Source: Myxococcota bacterium
GTDB lineage: Bacteria > Myxococcota > Polyangia > GCA-2747355 > JAKLHH01
Direction of reading: 5' to 3'
Assembly (NCBI GenBank): GCA_022710245.1
Contig: JAKLHH010000264.1
Location: 1-8,528, forward strand
DNA: 8,528 nucleotides
A model generated the notes under the pieces. That model did not search any database. It saw nothing but the letters and a program-made list of their open reading frames with translations, and was not told the origin of the DNA. Both the position numbers and the translations under genes were made by a program. Shown here in pieces: positions 1-6,883 of this stretch (the first letter of the stretch is position 1; each line of letters starts with the position of its first letter).

Positions 1-1
1 C

Positions 2-391
2 GGCGGCTTCACCGCCTGGCTCGTCTCGCGGAGCGGCAAGACCGAGGAGGTGCGCACAGCGCGGCGCGAGCAGGGCACCCTGATCGCCTCGGGGCTGATG
101 GCGGGGGCGGCGATCATCGGCATCGTCTCGGCCGTGCTGCGGCTCCCCGAGGTCGGCGCGCCGATCCGCTGGCTGGGCCTCGGCGAGAAGTTCTCCTTCG
201 GCGCCACCAAGGGGGCGGCGCTGAAGTCGGAGATGATGCCCTGGTTCGAGGGCTTCGCCGGCCAGCTGGGCGGCCTCCTCGCCTTCGCCGGCCTCGCCTT
301 CCTCTGCTACCTCCTCGCGCGCAAGGGCGCGGCGTGGGATCTCGCCGAGGCGAAGCGCTCGGCCTCGAAGGAGAGCGCCGAGGAGCGCTAG
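2..391 (+). CDS. OPT-family oligopeptide transporter, C-terminal fragment
   Basis: This is the 3' end of a gene that begins before the window; the frame is open from base 2 and closes with TAG at 389-391, giving 129 residues. OPT-family proteins are polytopic inner-membrane carriers for oligopeptides or metal chelates. The visible part begins with a hydrophobic end followed by a short charged linker, then the segment EQGTLIASGLMAGAAIIGI (about residues 23-41), which matches the Gly/Ala-rich penultimate-helix region typical of OPT C-termini. A second membrane segment lies at about residues 88-107 (GQLGGLLAFAGLAFLCYLL). The tail is charged (K/E/R-rich) and probably cytoplasmic. An internal ATG-like start at about 50 is not the real start because the reading frame continues upstream without a stop. 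Assignment rests on remembered family patterns; the substrate cannot be told from this fragment. Confidence 0.75.
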   Translation, partial: GGFTAWLVSRSGKTEEVRTARREQGTLIASGLMAGAAIIGIVSAVLRLPEVGAPIRWLGLGEKFSFGATKGAALKSEMMPWFEGFAGQLGGLLAFAGLAFLCYLLARKGAAWDLAEAKRSASKESAEER

Positions 392-398
392 CCCTCTC

Positions 399-812
399 GT
401 GAGCGACCGTCCCTCAGCGCGGCCCGGCCTCGACAGCGACCGTCCCTCAGCGCGGTCCGGCCTCGACGCCTTCGACTGGATCCTCTTCACGCTCGGCCTG
501 CTCGCCGCCTTCAGCCTCGGCGTGGGCACGTTCGTCTGGGTGCCGACCTTCACCGCCATGCACCGCGACTTCGGCTCGCACGCGAGCCTGCCGCTGATCA
601 CCCGGGTCGCGGCCTCGCCGTGGCTGCTGGCGGGCGTCGCCGTCGTCGCGGCGGGCCTCTCCGTCGTCGGCCTGCTGCGCGGCCGCCGCGGGTCGCGCGG
701 CAGCCGGCTGCTCCTCGGGGCCGGGCTGGTGGTCTCCCTCGCCACGGCCATGCTCGTCGTCGGGGCGATGTACGCGCCGATCTTCCAGCTCGCCGGCAAC
801 ATCCGCGAGTAG
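399..812 (+). CDS. Small three-helix membrane protein, GspF-like signature residues
   Basis: This 137-residue protein starts at GTG 399, eight bases after the upstream stop; a GAGGAG lies at 380-385, rather far (13 nt) for a Shine-Dalgarno, so the start is only moderately sure. Residues 2-23 are two nearly identical 11-residue copies (SDRPSARPGLD, SDRPSARSGLD). Three hydrophobic segments follow at about 26-49, 74-93 and 104-127, separated by an Arg/Gly loop (94-103). After helix 1 comes VPTFTAMHRDFG (48-59) then LPLITR (64-69), and the C-terminus ends MYAPIFQLAG (124-133). Both stretches resemble the membrane regions flanking the cytoplasmic F domain of type II secretion GspF/PilC proteins, but the cytoplasmic helical domain is missing. 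No function is assigned; the GspF link is inference. It may be co-transcribed with the OPT gene. Confidence 0.7.
   Translation: MSDRPSARPGLDSDRPSARSGLDAFDWILFTLGLLAAFSLGVGTFVWVPTFTAMHRDFGSHASLPLITRVAASPWLLAGVAVVAAGLSVVGLLRGRRGSRGSRLLLGAGLVVSLATAMLVVGAMYAPIFQLAGNIRE
402..467 (+). repeat. Two-copy 33-bp in-frame tandem repeat
   Basis: Copy 1 (402-434) and copy 2 (435-467) are directly adjacent and differ at only one base (CCC versus TCC, giving Pro versus Ser). Each unit is 11 codons, so the frame is kept. It lies at the extreme N-terminus of the small membrane protein, before the first membrane helix. The near identity suggests a recent duplication by slippage. Confidence 0.95.
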
Positions 813-838
813 CGCGGTCCTGACTGAGAGGCACCTGG

Positions 839-1699
839 ATGATGCTGCCGAAGCTGCTCACCGTTCCGATCGTCGCGACCCTCGCCGTCCTCCCCTGCCG
901 CGCGGGCGCGGACGAGGCGTGCGCTCCCGCCAGAGTCTCCGCCGCGCTGAGCGCGGCGCGCGCTCTCTACCGGAACTTCCTGCACGAGCCGGCCGCGGTC
1001 CGGCTGCGCGCGCTCAAGCAGCGCTGCTCACCGAGGTTCTCCGAGTCGGTGCGGCTGTGGGTCCTCGCCGACCTGGCGCTGATCGAGCTGAAGCTCGGGG
1101 CCAAGGAGAGCTGCCGGCGGCTCCTCGACGAGGTCGACCTCGCGGCGGTCGAGCGCAATCCCGCGTCGGGCAAGGCGCTGGCCCACACGGCGGCCTCGTG
1201 CCTCGACAAGACCCGCGACACCTGCGACTACACGCTCGAGCAGGACGCGCACTGCAGGCTGCGCCTCGCCCTGGAGCGCGCCGCTCGGCGGCGCTACCCC
1301 GGCTTCAAGGCGGCTCGCTGCTCGCTCCCCGGAGCAGCGAGCGGGATCGCCTTGCCGGCGGCAGCGGGCGCCGCCGCGAGCCGATGCCTGCTGATCGTCA
1401 AGCCTGCCACCAGCTCGAGCGGGTCCGCGAGCTGCCCGGAGCTGGTGCTGGTCGGCGCTGCGGGCGAGCGCGAGCGGCTGCGCCTGAAGGGTGAGACCTG
1501 GGGCAACGACACCTGCGACTGCTGCAACCTCGACCAGGTCGCGGCGCGCCTCGAGAAGGGCGAGGTCGAGGTGCTGCTGAGCCGGCCCTTCGGGCGCGAC
1601 TGCTTCGGGGGGACCGCCGCTCACGACTTCTACACGATCTTCCGGCTCGTCGGCCGCGAGCTGGTCCTGGTCAGGGATCTCAGCATCGGGCTGCACTGA
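839..1699 (+). CDS. Secreted cysteine-rich protein of unknown function
   Basis: This 286-residue protein starts at ATG 839 (a second ATG at 842 follows directly), with GAGAGG at 826-831 and 7 nt spacing, so the start is well supported. Residues 1-24 form a Sec signal peptide with hydrophobic core LLTVPIVATLAVLP and an AGA-DE cleavage context; the Cys at 20 follows Pro, so it is not a good lipobox. The mature part has 13 cysteines (28, 63, 92, 121, 129, 139, 161, 183, 199, 226, 228, 229, 255), which suggests disulfides outside the cytoplasm, and includes a TCDCCN motif at 225-230. Residues about 30-110 look helical and TPR-like; about 181-286 look like a beta-rich domain. I do not recognise a family. 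It lies 26 nt after the small membrane protein and may share its transcript. Function is unknown. Confidence 0.75.
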   Translation: MMLPKLLTVPIVATLAVLPCRAGADEACAPARVSAALSAARALYRNFLHEPAAVRLRALKQRCSPRFSESVRLWVLADLALIELKLGAKESCRRLLDEVDLAAVERNPASGKALAHTAASCLDKTRDTCDYTLEQDAHCRLRLALERAARRRYPGFKAARCSLPGAASGIALPAAAGAAASRCLLIVKPATSSSGSASCPELVLVGAAGERERLRLKGETWGNDTCDCCNLDQVAARLEKGEVEVLLSRPFGRDCFGGTAAHDFYTIFRLVGRELVLVRDLSIGLH

Positions 1700-1726
1700 T
1701 CACCCGCGTGCTCTGTGGACAGCGGC

Positions 1727-1765
1727 CCGGACGACGCGCCGGCCAGCACGCGCGCGGCCGTCCGG
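1727..1765 (+). terminator. Possible weak terminator hairpin
   Basis: CCGGACG (1727-1733) and CGTCCGG (1759-1765) are perfect 7-bp inverted arms around a GC-rich 25-nt interior that can fold in other ways. It sits between the Cys-rich gene and the esterase lipoprotein gene. There is no T-tract after it, so it may be chance in this GC-rich sequence. Confidence 0.2.
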
Positions 1766-1781
1766 TGTACAATAGGACAGC

Positions 1782-3119
1782 ATGTCGCCGTGGCTTCGCT
1801 CTGGCTGGCTGCTGCTCCTCCTCGCGGGCTGCTCGGACGCCGCCCCCGTCGCCGACGTCGGGGTGCGCGAGGGCGGCCGGGAGGCGACGCTGGTCTTCCC
1901 CGACGCCGTGGCGGGTGGTGAGGCAGGACGGCCGGACCTGGCGCGGGACAGCCGGGTGCGCCCCGTCTACTTCGCCGTCAACCACCTCCTCTGCACGGGC
2001 CAGAGCCTCTCGGTCGGCGCGGGCGGCAGCCCGGCGCTGAGCACCAGCCAGCCCTACGACAACAAGATGTTCAACACCGGCGTGCTCGCCGGCGGCACCA
2101 CTCTGACGAGCTTCAAGCCGCTCGCCGAGGCGACCGTCGAGACCATGTCGAGCGGCCTCGCCAACGAGGTGACCAAGCTCGCTCGCGAGGAGGTGCTGAA
2201 GGGGCTGCCGGCGCCGGAGGACAGCCACGAGCTCCTGGTGAGCTGCCACGGGGTCGGCGGCAAGGCCTACGCGGACATCAAGAAGGGGACAGCCGCCTAC
2301 GCGAACGGCCTGGCCCAGATGAAGGCCGGCCAGACGATCAGCGCAGACCTCAAGCTCTCGTACGTGATCCGCGGCGTCACCTCGGTGCACGGCGAGTCGG
2401 ACCACGTCGCCAACAACACGGCCTACGCGGCGAACCTCGCCACCTGGCAGGGCGACTACGAGACGGACGCGAAGGCCCTGACGGCCCAGACCGAGCCCGT
2501 CCCCTTCTTCCACACGCAGATGAGCAGCTGGACCAGGTACAACAGCGCGACCAGCACCATCCCGCTGCAGCAGCTGCAGGCCTCGCTGGCGAGCGGCGGC
2601 AAGATCGTCCTGGTCGGGCCCAAGTACTTCCTCCCCTACACCGACGGGGTGCACCTGACCAACGCCGGCTATCGCTGGATGGGTGAGTACTACGCCAAGG
2701 CGTACCGGAGGGTGATCCTCGAGCGCGGGACCTGGGAGCCGCTGCGGCCGAAGGCCGTGACCCTGAGCGGCGCCGTGATCACGGTGCAGTTCCTGGTCCC
2801 CTCGCCGCCCCTCGTCCTCGACACCACCCGCGTCAAGGACCCGGGCAACTACGGCTTCGAGTACTGGGACAACTCCAGCGCGCCGCCGCCGATCGCCAAG
2901 GTCGCCCTGGTCGGTGCACACAGCGTGGAGATCACGTTGGCCAAGGCGCCGGCGGGCAAGACCCGTTCGATCCGCTACGCCTACCGCGGAGCGGTCGGAG
3001 CCAACGCCGGCCCGACCACGGGGGCGCGCGGCTGTCTGCGCGACTCCGACGCCACCGTCGGCCGCGACGGCAACCCGCTCTTCAACTGGGCGGTGCACTT
3101 CGCCGAGGCGGTGCCGTGA
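1782..3119 (+). CDS. SGNH/sialate O-acetylesterase-like lipoprotein
   Basis: This 445-residue protein starts at ATG 1782 with AGGA at 1774-1777. A lipoprotein signal ends in LLAGC, with the lipidated Cys at 17; residues about 18-60 are a low-complexity linker. The body carries hydrolase blocks of the SGNH/SASA (carbohydrate esterase) type: GQS with candidate nucleophile Ser75, SCHGVGG (154-160) as a likely oxyanion-hole Gly block, HGESD (203-207) as the block equivalent to the QGESD of sialate O-acetylesterases, and DGVH with candidate Asp288 and His291. Such enzymes remove acyl groups, often acetyl, from sugars. A C-terminal beta-like domain (about 320-445) ends in LRDSDATVGRDG and an NW-VHF segment. 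As a lipoprotein it would act at the outer or inner membrane surface. The exact substrate is unknown. Family by motif is fairly firm; specificity is not. Confidence 0.75.
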   Translation: MSPWLRSGWLLLLLAGCSDAAPVADVGVREGGREATLVFPDAVAGGEAGRPDLARDSRVRPVYFAVNHLLCTGQSLSVGAGGSPALSTSQPYDNKMFNTGVLAGGTTLTSFKPLAEATVETMSSGLANEVTKLAREEVLKGLPAPEDSHELLVSCHGVGGKAYADIKKGTAAYANGLAQMKAGQTISADLKLSYVIRGVTSVHGESDHVANNTAYAANLATWQGDYETDAKALTAQTEPVPFFHTQMSSWTRYNSATSTIPLQQLQASLASGGKIVLVGPKYFLPYTDGVHLTNAGYRWMGEYYAKAYRRVILERGTWEPLRPKAVTLSGAVITVQFLVPSPPLVLDTTRVKDPGNYGFEYWDNSSAPPPIAKVALVGAHSVEITLAKAPAGKTRSIRYAYRGAVGANAGPTTGARGCLRDSDATVGRDGNPLFNWAVHFAEAVP

Positions 3120-3184
3120 GCGCGGGGCTCGCCGGGCTCGCCGGGGTCACCGGTTGCGCCACGCGGTGCCCTCGCTGCACGCGC

Positions 3185-3219
3185 GGCGCGCGCTCGACCG
3201 GGCGGCAGCGCTCCGCGCC
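3185..3219. terminator. Candidate bidirectional hairpin between convergent genes
   Basis: Between the stops of the esterase (3119) and the CrtC-like lipoprotein (3228) lies a hairpin with outer arms GGCGC (3185-3189) and GCGCC (3215-3219), and inner arms GCGCT (3190-3194) and AGCGC (3207-3211). A 3-nt bulge (3212-3214) and a 12-nt loop interrupt it. No T-run follows on either strand. Position between converging genes favours a termination role; sequence alone is weak. The rest of 3120-3227 shows no gene. Confidence 0.3.
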
Positions 3220-3227
3220 GGTGTGCG

Positions 3228-4337
3228 CTACTTCGCGTACCCCGTGAGCTCGACGTAGGCGCTGCCCTTGACCGCCTTGCCCTTGCGGGTGCCGCTCACC
3301 GTGCAGAGCCCCTCCCAGTAGATCGGCGTGGTGAAGTAGCGCTCGTAGAACTCCTGGTCGGCGAGGCGCGGGGTGACGGTCACCGAGAGCTCGTCGCCGG
3401 GGATCTCGATGGTCCAGCCCTGCGGGTAGACGCCTTGCGTGTGCGGGCTGGTCCACTCCCCGGTGGGGGTCACGGTGAAGGCGGCGACCGGGGTCGGCTT
3501 GCCGGCTGTGTCGATCAGCGTGCCGCCGACGAAGCCCTGCTTCGGCGCGGGGCGCTTGACCACGAAGAGCATCACCTCGGTCGCGTCGTCGAGGCGGAGC
3601 GCGTACCAGTCCCAGCCGCTGAAGTCGGCGCCGAAGTAGCCCATCTCGCCCCACTGGTGGTCCATCCAGGCCTCGCCGGTCACCTCCTGCTTGGTGCCGT
3701 CGACGGTGAGCGAGCCGGTCACGTCCATCCGGGTGTACGAGTAGTAGTAGAAGGGGAGGTCGCTCCCCACGGTCATCCAGCCCTTGTCGTACTGCAGGAC
3801 GACGGGCTTCTTCGCGGAGAGCGCCAGCTCGAGGCCGTAGCCGGGCATGGTCGCGGAGAGCTGGTCCTTGCCCTCGTGACCCTTCATCTTGAGCAGGCTG
3901 CCGACGGTGAGGTCGAAGCCGCTCTGCGCGCCGCGCTGGTCGGTCGTCGAGCTCTCCACCTTCAGCGAGTAGCTCTGCTTGGCGAGATCGGTGACCGCGA
4001 AGTGTCCGATGTAGACGGGCCGGTCATTGAGCACGTACTGGAAGGTGACCAGCTCGAAGCCGTAGGTCTTGGGGCCCGCGGCCTCGAGCTGCCCCGTGTA
4101 GTACCACCACTCGACCTGGCCCGAGTGCGGCGCCTCGTCGCGAGGGAAGGTGACCTTCGGGAGGCCGGCGTCCCTGGCCTCGGCGGGGTGGGCGTCGGCG
4201 GGCCGAGCGTCGTGGAGGGCGTCGGCCGTGGTCGCGTCGCGGCCGGGGCTGCTGTCCTTGGAGCAGGCGACCAGGCCGACGACCAGGCCGGCGAGGAGCA
4301 GCGGGCGAGCACGGAGAGGGCGCGGTCTGAACAACAC
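3228..4337 (-). CDS. CrtC/AttH-type lipocalin-like lipoprotein (predicted secreted hydrolase)
   Basis: This 369-residue lipoprotein starts at GTG (4337-4335), set by GAGGAG at 4345-4350 with 7 nt spacing. The signal peptide ends in LVAC with lipid Cys25, then a low-complexity Asp/Ala linker (26-58). The body has the hallmarks of the CrtC/AttH family: FPRDEAPHSGQVEWWYYTG (64-82), GEAWMDHQWGEM (221-232), GWDWYALRLDD (241-251) and a C-terminal GSAYVELTGY (358-367). Members are paired lipocalin-like beta-barrels; CrtC hydrates carotenoids, while many relatives are called secreted hydrolases with undefined substrates. Nothing here suggests carotenoid synthesis, so a lipid-like or hydrophobic ligand role is likelier. 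It is the third gene of a leftward cassette after the M64 peptidase and the propeller protein, 48 nt downstream of the latter. Family call is firm; function is unknown. Confidence 0.85.
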   Translation of the reverse strand: MLFRPRPLRARPLLLAGLVVGLVACSKDSSPGRDATTADALHDARPADAHPAEARDAGLPKVTFPRDEAPHSGQVEWWYYTGQLEAAGPKTYGFELVTFQYVLNDRPVYIGHFAVTDLAKQSYSLKVESSTTDQRGAQSGFDLTVGSLLKMKGHEGKDQLSATMPGYGLELALSAKKPVVLQYDKGWMTVGSDLPFYYYSYTRMDVTGSLTVDGTKQEVTGEAWMDHQWGEMGYFGADFSGWDWYALRLDDATEVMLFVVKRPAPKQGFVGGTLIDTAGKPTPVAAFTVTPTGEWTSPHTQGVYPQGWTIEIPGDELSVTVTPRLADQEFYERYFTTPIYWEGLCTVSGTRKGKAVKGSAYVELTGYAK

Positions 4338-4344
4338 TGGTTCA

Positions 4345-4350
4345 CTCCTC
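4345..4350 (-). promoter_or_regulatory. Shine-Dalgarno fixing the GTG start
   Basis: On the minus strand this reads GAGGAG, seven bases before the GTG start at 4337. It selects the GTG over the TTG codon that directly follows. Confidence 0.6.
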
Positions 4351-4368
4351 GAGCGGGGGCGGGGTGCG

Positions 4369-4387
4369 GAGCTCTGAGCTCTGAGCT
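4369..4387. repeat. GAGCTCT micro-repeat
   Basis: Two full copies of the heptamer GAGCTCT (4369-4375, 4376-4382) and a partial third (GAGCT, 4383-4387) lie in tandem and overlap the stop codon of the propeller gene. The core GAGCTC is self-complementary. It probably reflects slippage; no function is visible. Confidence 0.8.
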
Positions 4388-5564
4388 ACTTCTTCGAAGC
4401 TGGCGCGGCTTTCTTCCCCGCGGCCTTCGGCGCCGCCTGCTTCGGCGCCGCCCGGGCCGGCTTCGGCGCGGGGAGCATCCCGACGGGGCTCGGGTCGCCG
4501 CTCGCCGGAGCCTTGAGGACCAGGAGCCCGTCGTAGTCGTTCGCCACGAAGGCGAGACCGCCGCGGAGGACCACCCGGTTGACCGAGCGCTCGGGCTTGT
4601 AGCGGCCGGTCTCCTTCGGCTTCGCCGGCGTCGAGAGGTCGACCAGCGCCAGCCCGGCGGTGCCGTCGGCGACGGCGGCGCGCTTGCCGAGCACGGCCAC
4701 GCCGCGCGCCGTGTCCTTCACGGGCAGCCGGCCGAGGACGCGGAGCTGCTCGGGCCGCGCGGCGTCGACGACCAGCAGGCCGGCCGGGCCGTTGGCGACC
4801 AGGAGGAGGCTCCCCTCGAGGGCGAGCTGGAACGCGTGCGCCTCCTTGCCCTGCGGGCCGAGCGTCGAGACGTGCTGCAGGCGGCCGGCCGCCTGGCGGA
4901 AGACGTGCACGCCGCGGTCGCCGTCGGCGAGGTAGACCAGGTCGCCGCGGACGAGGACGTCGCGCGCGTAGCCCGCGGTGTCCCAGTGGTCGAGCTTGCG
5001 CGGGTGCGCGGGATCCGTGAGGTCGACCAGCTGCACGCCGGCGGTGCCGCTGGCGATCAGCAGCGAGGTGCCGCTCCCTTCGACGGCCATCGCGGCGCCC
5101 GCGAGGCTCAGGCTCGCCAGGCGGCGCGGCCGACCGGGGTCGGCGAGGTCGGCGACCACGATCCCGGCGGCGCCGTTGGCCGCGATCAGCTTGCCGCCGA
5201 GGATGGTGACGTCGTTGACCGAGTCGGGGAGCGCCAGCGCGCCGAGGTAGCGCAGCTGCGAAGGATCCTTCACCTCGGCCGCCACCACGCCCACCGTCGA
5301 GGAGAGGTAGGCGAGGTCGCCGCGGAGCAGCACCTGGTAGGTGCGGCGCACCTCGTCCTTCAGCGCGGCCGGCGCGCCGGGGGGCAGGTCGGGGTCGTGA
5401 TCGTCGTCGGCGCGGGCGCGCAGCGCGGGCAAGGCGAGCGCGACGACGAGGCCCAGCGCGAGGGTGACGCCGAGGAGGAGGCGGGCGGGCTTGCGGAGCG
5501 GAGCGGGGCCGCCCAGGTGGGGCGGTCGGGCGTGGCTGCCGCGACGAAGCATCGTGCGGGACAT
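4386..5564 (-). CDS. LVIVD-repeat seven-bladed propeller protein, exported
   Basis: This 392-residue protein has an N-terminal basic region and membrane segment (about 28-47) followed by ALRARA-DD, a plausible signal cleavage near 52, so it is secreted or anchored. Seven tandem repeats of the LVIVD type, each a hydrophobic strand, an A-x-G-like turn, an AGxxxVDL strand and a DPxxPR/L element, start at about residues 84, 126, 168, 209, 253, 295 and 337. The spacing is 41-44 residues, fitting a complete seven-bladed beta-propeller. LVIVD proteins are mostly surface or extracytoplasmic and poorly characterised. The tail (about 363-392) is Ala/Lys/Pro-rich and strongly basic. The frame is open further upstream, but the start at 5564 is chosen because of the adjacent Shine-Dalgarno; ATG at 5576 is an alternative. 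Stop and start gaps show it follows the M64 peptidase by 14 nt. A binding or scaffold role is inference. Confidence 0.85.
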   Translation of the reverse strand: MSRTMLRRGSHARPPHLGGPAPLRKPARLLLGVTLALGLVVALALPALRARADDDHDPDLPPGAPAALKDEVRRTYQVLLRGDLAYLSSTVGVVAAEVKDPSQLRYLGALALPDSVNDVTILGGKLIAANGAAGIVVADLADPGRPRRLASLSLAGAAMAVEGSGTSLLIASGTAGVQLVDLTDPAHPRKLDHWDTAGYARDVLVRGDLVYLADGDRGVHVFRQAAGRLQHVSTLGPQGKEAHAFQLALEGSLLLVANGPAGLLVVDAARPEQLRVLGRLPVKDTARGVAVLGKRAAVADGTAGLALVDLSTPAKPKETGRYKPERSVNRVVLRGGLAFVANDYDGLLVLKAPASGDPSPVGMLPAPKPARAAPKQAAPKAAGKKAAPASKK

Positions 5565-5566
5565 GG

Positions 5567-5574
5567 CTCCTCCC
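5567..5574 (-). promoter_or_regulatory. Shine-Dalgarno of the propeller gene
   Basis: The minus strand reads GGGAGGAG here, with the GGAGG core 4 nt from ATG 5564. It lies in the 14-nt gap after the peptidase stop (5579), and the alternative ATG at 5576 would put this site inside the coding region. This favours the start at 5564. Confidence 0.7.
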
Positions 5575-5578
5575 ATCG

Positions 5579-6883
5579 TCAGCGCGTGAAGTGCTCGATC
5601 ATGCGGGTGACCGAGCGCATGCAGACGGGGCAGAACGGCTTGTGCCCCTTGTCGAACATCTTGCAGTCGACGGCGGGGCGGAAGAGCCCCTTCGCCTTGT
5701 AGCCGGCCCCCTCGAACGCCCCGACCTTGTCGGCGAAGCGCGGGTCCTTCTCCGGCGTCGGCACCGTCGTGCCCTTCTCGATCAGGTCCTTCCACTTGAT
5801 CTGCTCGCGCTTGCGCTGCGCGGTCAGGTTTGGCTCCCAGGGCTCCATCCCCTTCGGGTAGATGTCGTCCTCGCCGTAGGCCGTCGACGAGGTGTAGTAC
5901 TCGTCGCCGAGGCCGGCGAAGCTGTGGCCGAACTCGTGGATGAAGACGTACTCGTCGTACTCGTTGTCCGAGACGAAGGAGGCGTAGAGGTTGTAGATGC
6001 CGCCGCCGCCGTAGCGGCTGGTGTTGCAGACGATGTAGATCGCGTCGTAGGGCGCGCTGGCGGCGATGTCGCGCACCGCCTGGTTGTCCGAGGTCATCAG
6101 GTAGCGCGAGGAGCCGAAGGTGTTGAAGCTCATCGAGAGCGCGGTGTCCCTGTAGATCCCCTTGCGCGGCTCGTCGACGCCCGACTCGCGGGAGGGCGAC
6201 TCGACGGCCCAGACGTTGATCTTGTCGCGCATCGCCGAGTACGGCGGGGTGCCGAGGAGGATGGCGGTGAAGCGGCGCGCGTCCTGGCGGAACTTGTCCA
6301 TCTGCCAGGCCTGGTAGCCGTCGCCGAGGACGACGACGTCGAGCGAGGTGGCGGCCGGGCCGCTGCCGGCGAGGCGCACCACCTTGAGCCCGGCCTGGCG
6401 CCGCTCGCGGCTCACCTCGACGGCGTTCGGGTCGAGCGTTCGCTCGAAGACCTTCTGCAGCTTGTTCCGCTTGTCGCGCGTGCGGATCACCAGCCGCACC
6501 TTGCCGCGCGGCAGCGGCAGCCGCACCGTCTCGGAGAAGGTGCGGCGCGCGCTCTTCGCCTCGAGGGTGGACTGCCACTCGCCGAAGAGCGTGCAGTAGC
6601 CCTGGCTGAAGAGGAGCTTGCCCTTGAGGCCGACCTCGTAGACCTCGGCGAAGGCGCAGCCGACGCCGGAGCGGTCGACGAGCTCGGTGCGGCTCCCCGG
6701 CCATGGCCCCTCGAGGCGCAGCTCGTCGAGGGAGTAGGACTCGCTCTTCGCATCGCCGCTGTGGTGCAGGTCGATACGGAGCGTGGCGTCGAAGCGGAGC
6801 GGGCTCTCCTCGGCGGCGCGCGCTGTCGCGGTGAGGAGCGTGAGGACAGTGGCGGCGAGGCTCGCCGCGCGGCTGGCAGGCAT
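5579..6883 (-). CDS. Secreted M64-family (IgA-peptidase-type) zinc metallopeptidase
   Basis: This 434-residue protein starts at ATG 6883 with GGGAGG at 6889-6894 (5 nt spacing). Residues 1-23 are a Sec signal (ATVLTLLTATARA-AE). Residues about 28-150 match the M64 N-terminal beta-sandwich domain, including the YSLDEL-L and FGEW segments. The catalytic domain (about 180-434) holds LDVVVLGDGYQ (181-191) and the zinc site HEFGH (316-320) with catalytic Glu317, followed by SFAGLGDEYY (321-330), the hallmark of family M64 named for IgA peptidase. A C-terminal cluster Cys407, Cys418 and Cys421 (CPVC) may bridge or bind metal. No residue is missing from the core HExxH motif. It is first in a leftward three-gene group of exported proteins. 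No promoter is obvious in the 80-nt gap upstream. Family is firm; the true substrate is unknown and need not be IgA. Confidence 0.92.
   Translation of the reverse strand: MPASRAASLAATVLTLLTATARAAEESPLRFDATLRIDLHHSGDAKSESYSLDELRLEGPWPGSRTELVDRSGVGCAFAEVYEVGLKGKLLFSQGYCTLFGEWQSTLEAKSARRTFSETVRLPLPRGKVRLVIRTRDKRNKLQKVFERTLDPNAVEVSRERRQAGLKVVRLAGSGPAATSLDVVVLGDGYQAWQMDKFRQDARRFTAILLGTPPYSAMRDKINVWAVESPSRESGVDEPRKGIYRDTALSMSFNTFGSSRYLMTSDNQAVRDIAASAPYDAIYIVCNTSRYGGGGIYNLYASFVSDNEYDEYVFIHEFGHSFAGLGDEYYTSSTAYGEDDIYPKGMEPWEPNLTAQRKREQIKWKDLIEKGTTVPTPEKDPRFADKVGAFEGAGYKAKGLFRPAVDCKMFDKGHKPFCPVCMRSVTRMIEHFTR

Noticed and set aside
1768..1773. TACAAT as a -10 box before the esterase gene
   Set aside because: It lies next to the AGGA site and 9 nt from the ATG, so transcription would begin after the ribosome site; no -35 hexamer is seen at the right distance.
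1680..3098. Long minus-strand open frame of 472 codons opposite the esterase lipoprotein
   Set aside because: It is composed of Arg/Gly/Ala/Val-rich sequence with no motif, and the opposite frame has a signal peptide and catalytic blocks. It is a by-product of high GC.
3435..5702. Plus-strand open frame of 755 codons across the CrtC-like and propeller genes
   Set aside because: It crosses two convincing genes on the other strand, lacks any recognisable domain and has biased composition, as expected of an antisense shadow.
5565..6704. A peptidase-propeller fusion frame of 772 codons beginning at 6704
   Set aside because: Its first half is a wrong-frame reading of the M64 gene; the propeller has its own Shine-Dalgarno and start at 5564.
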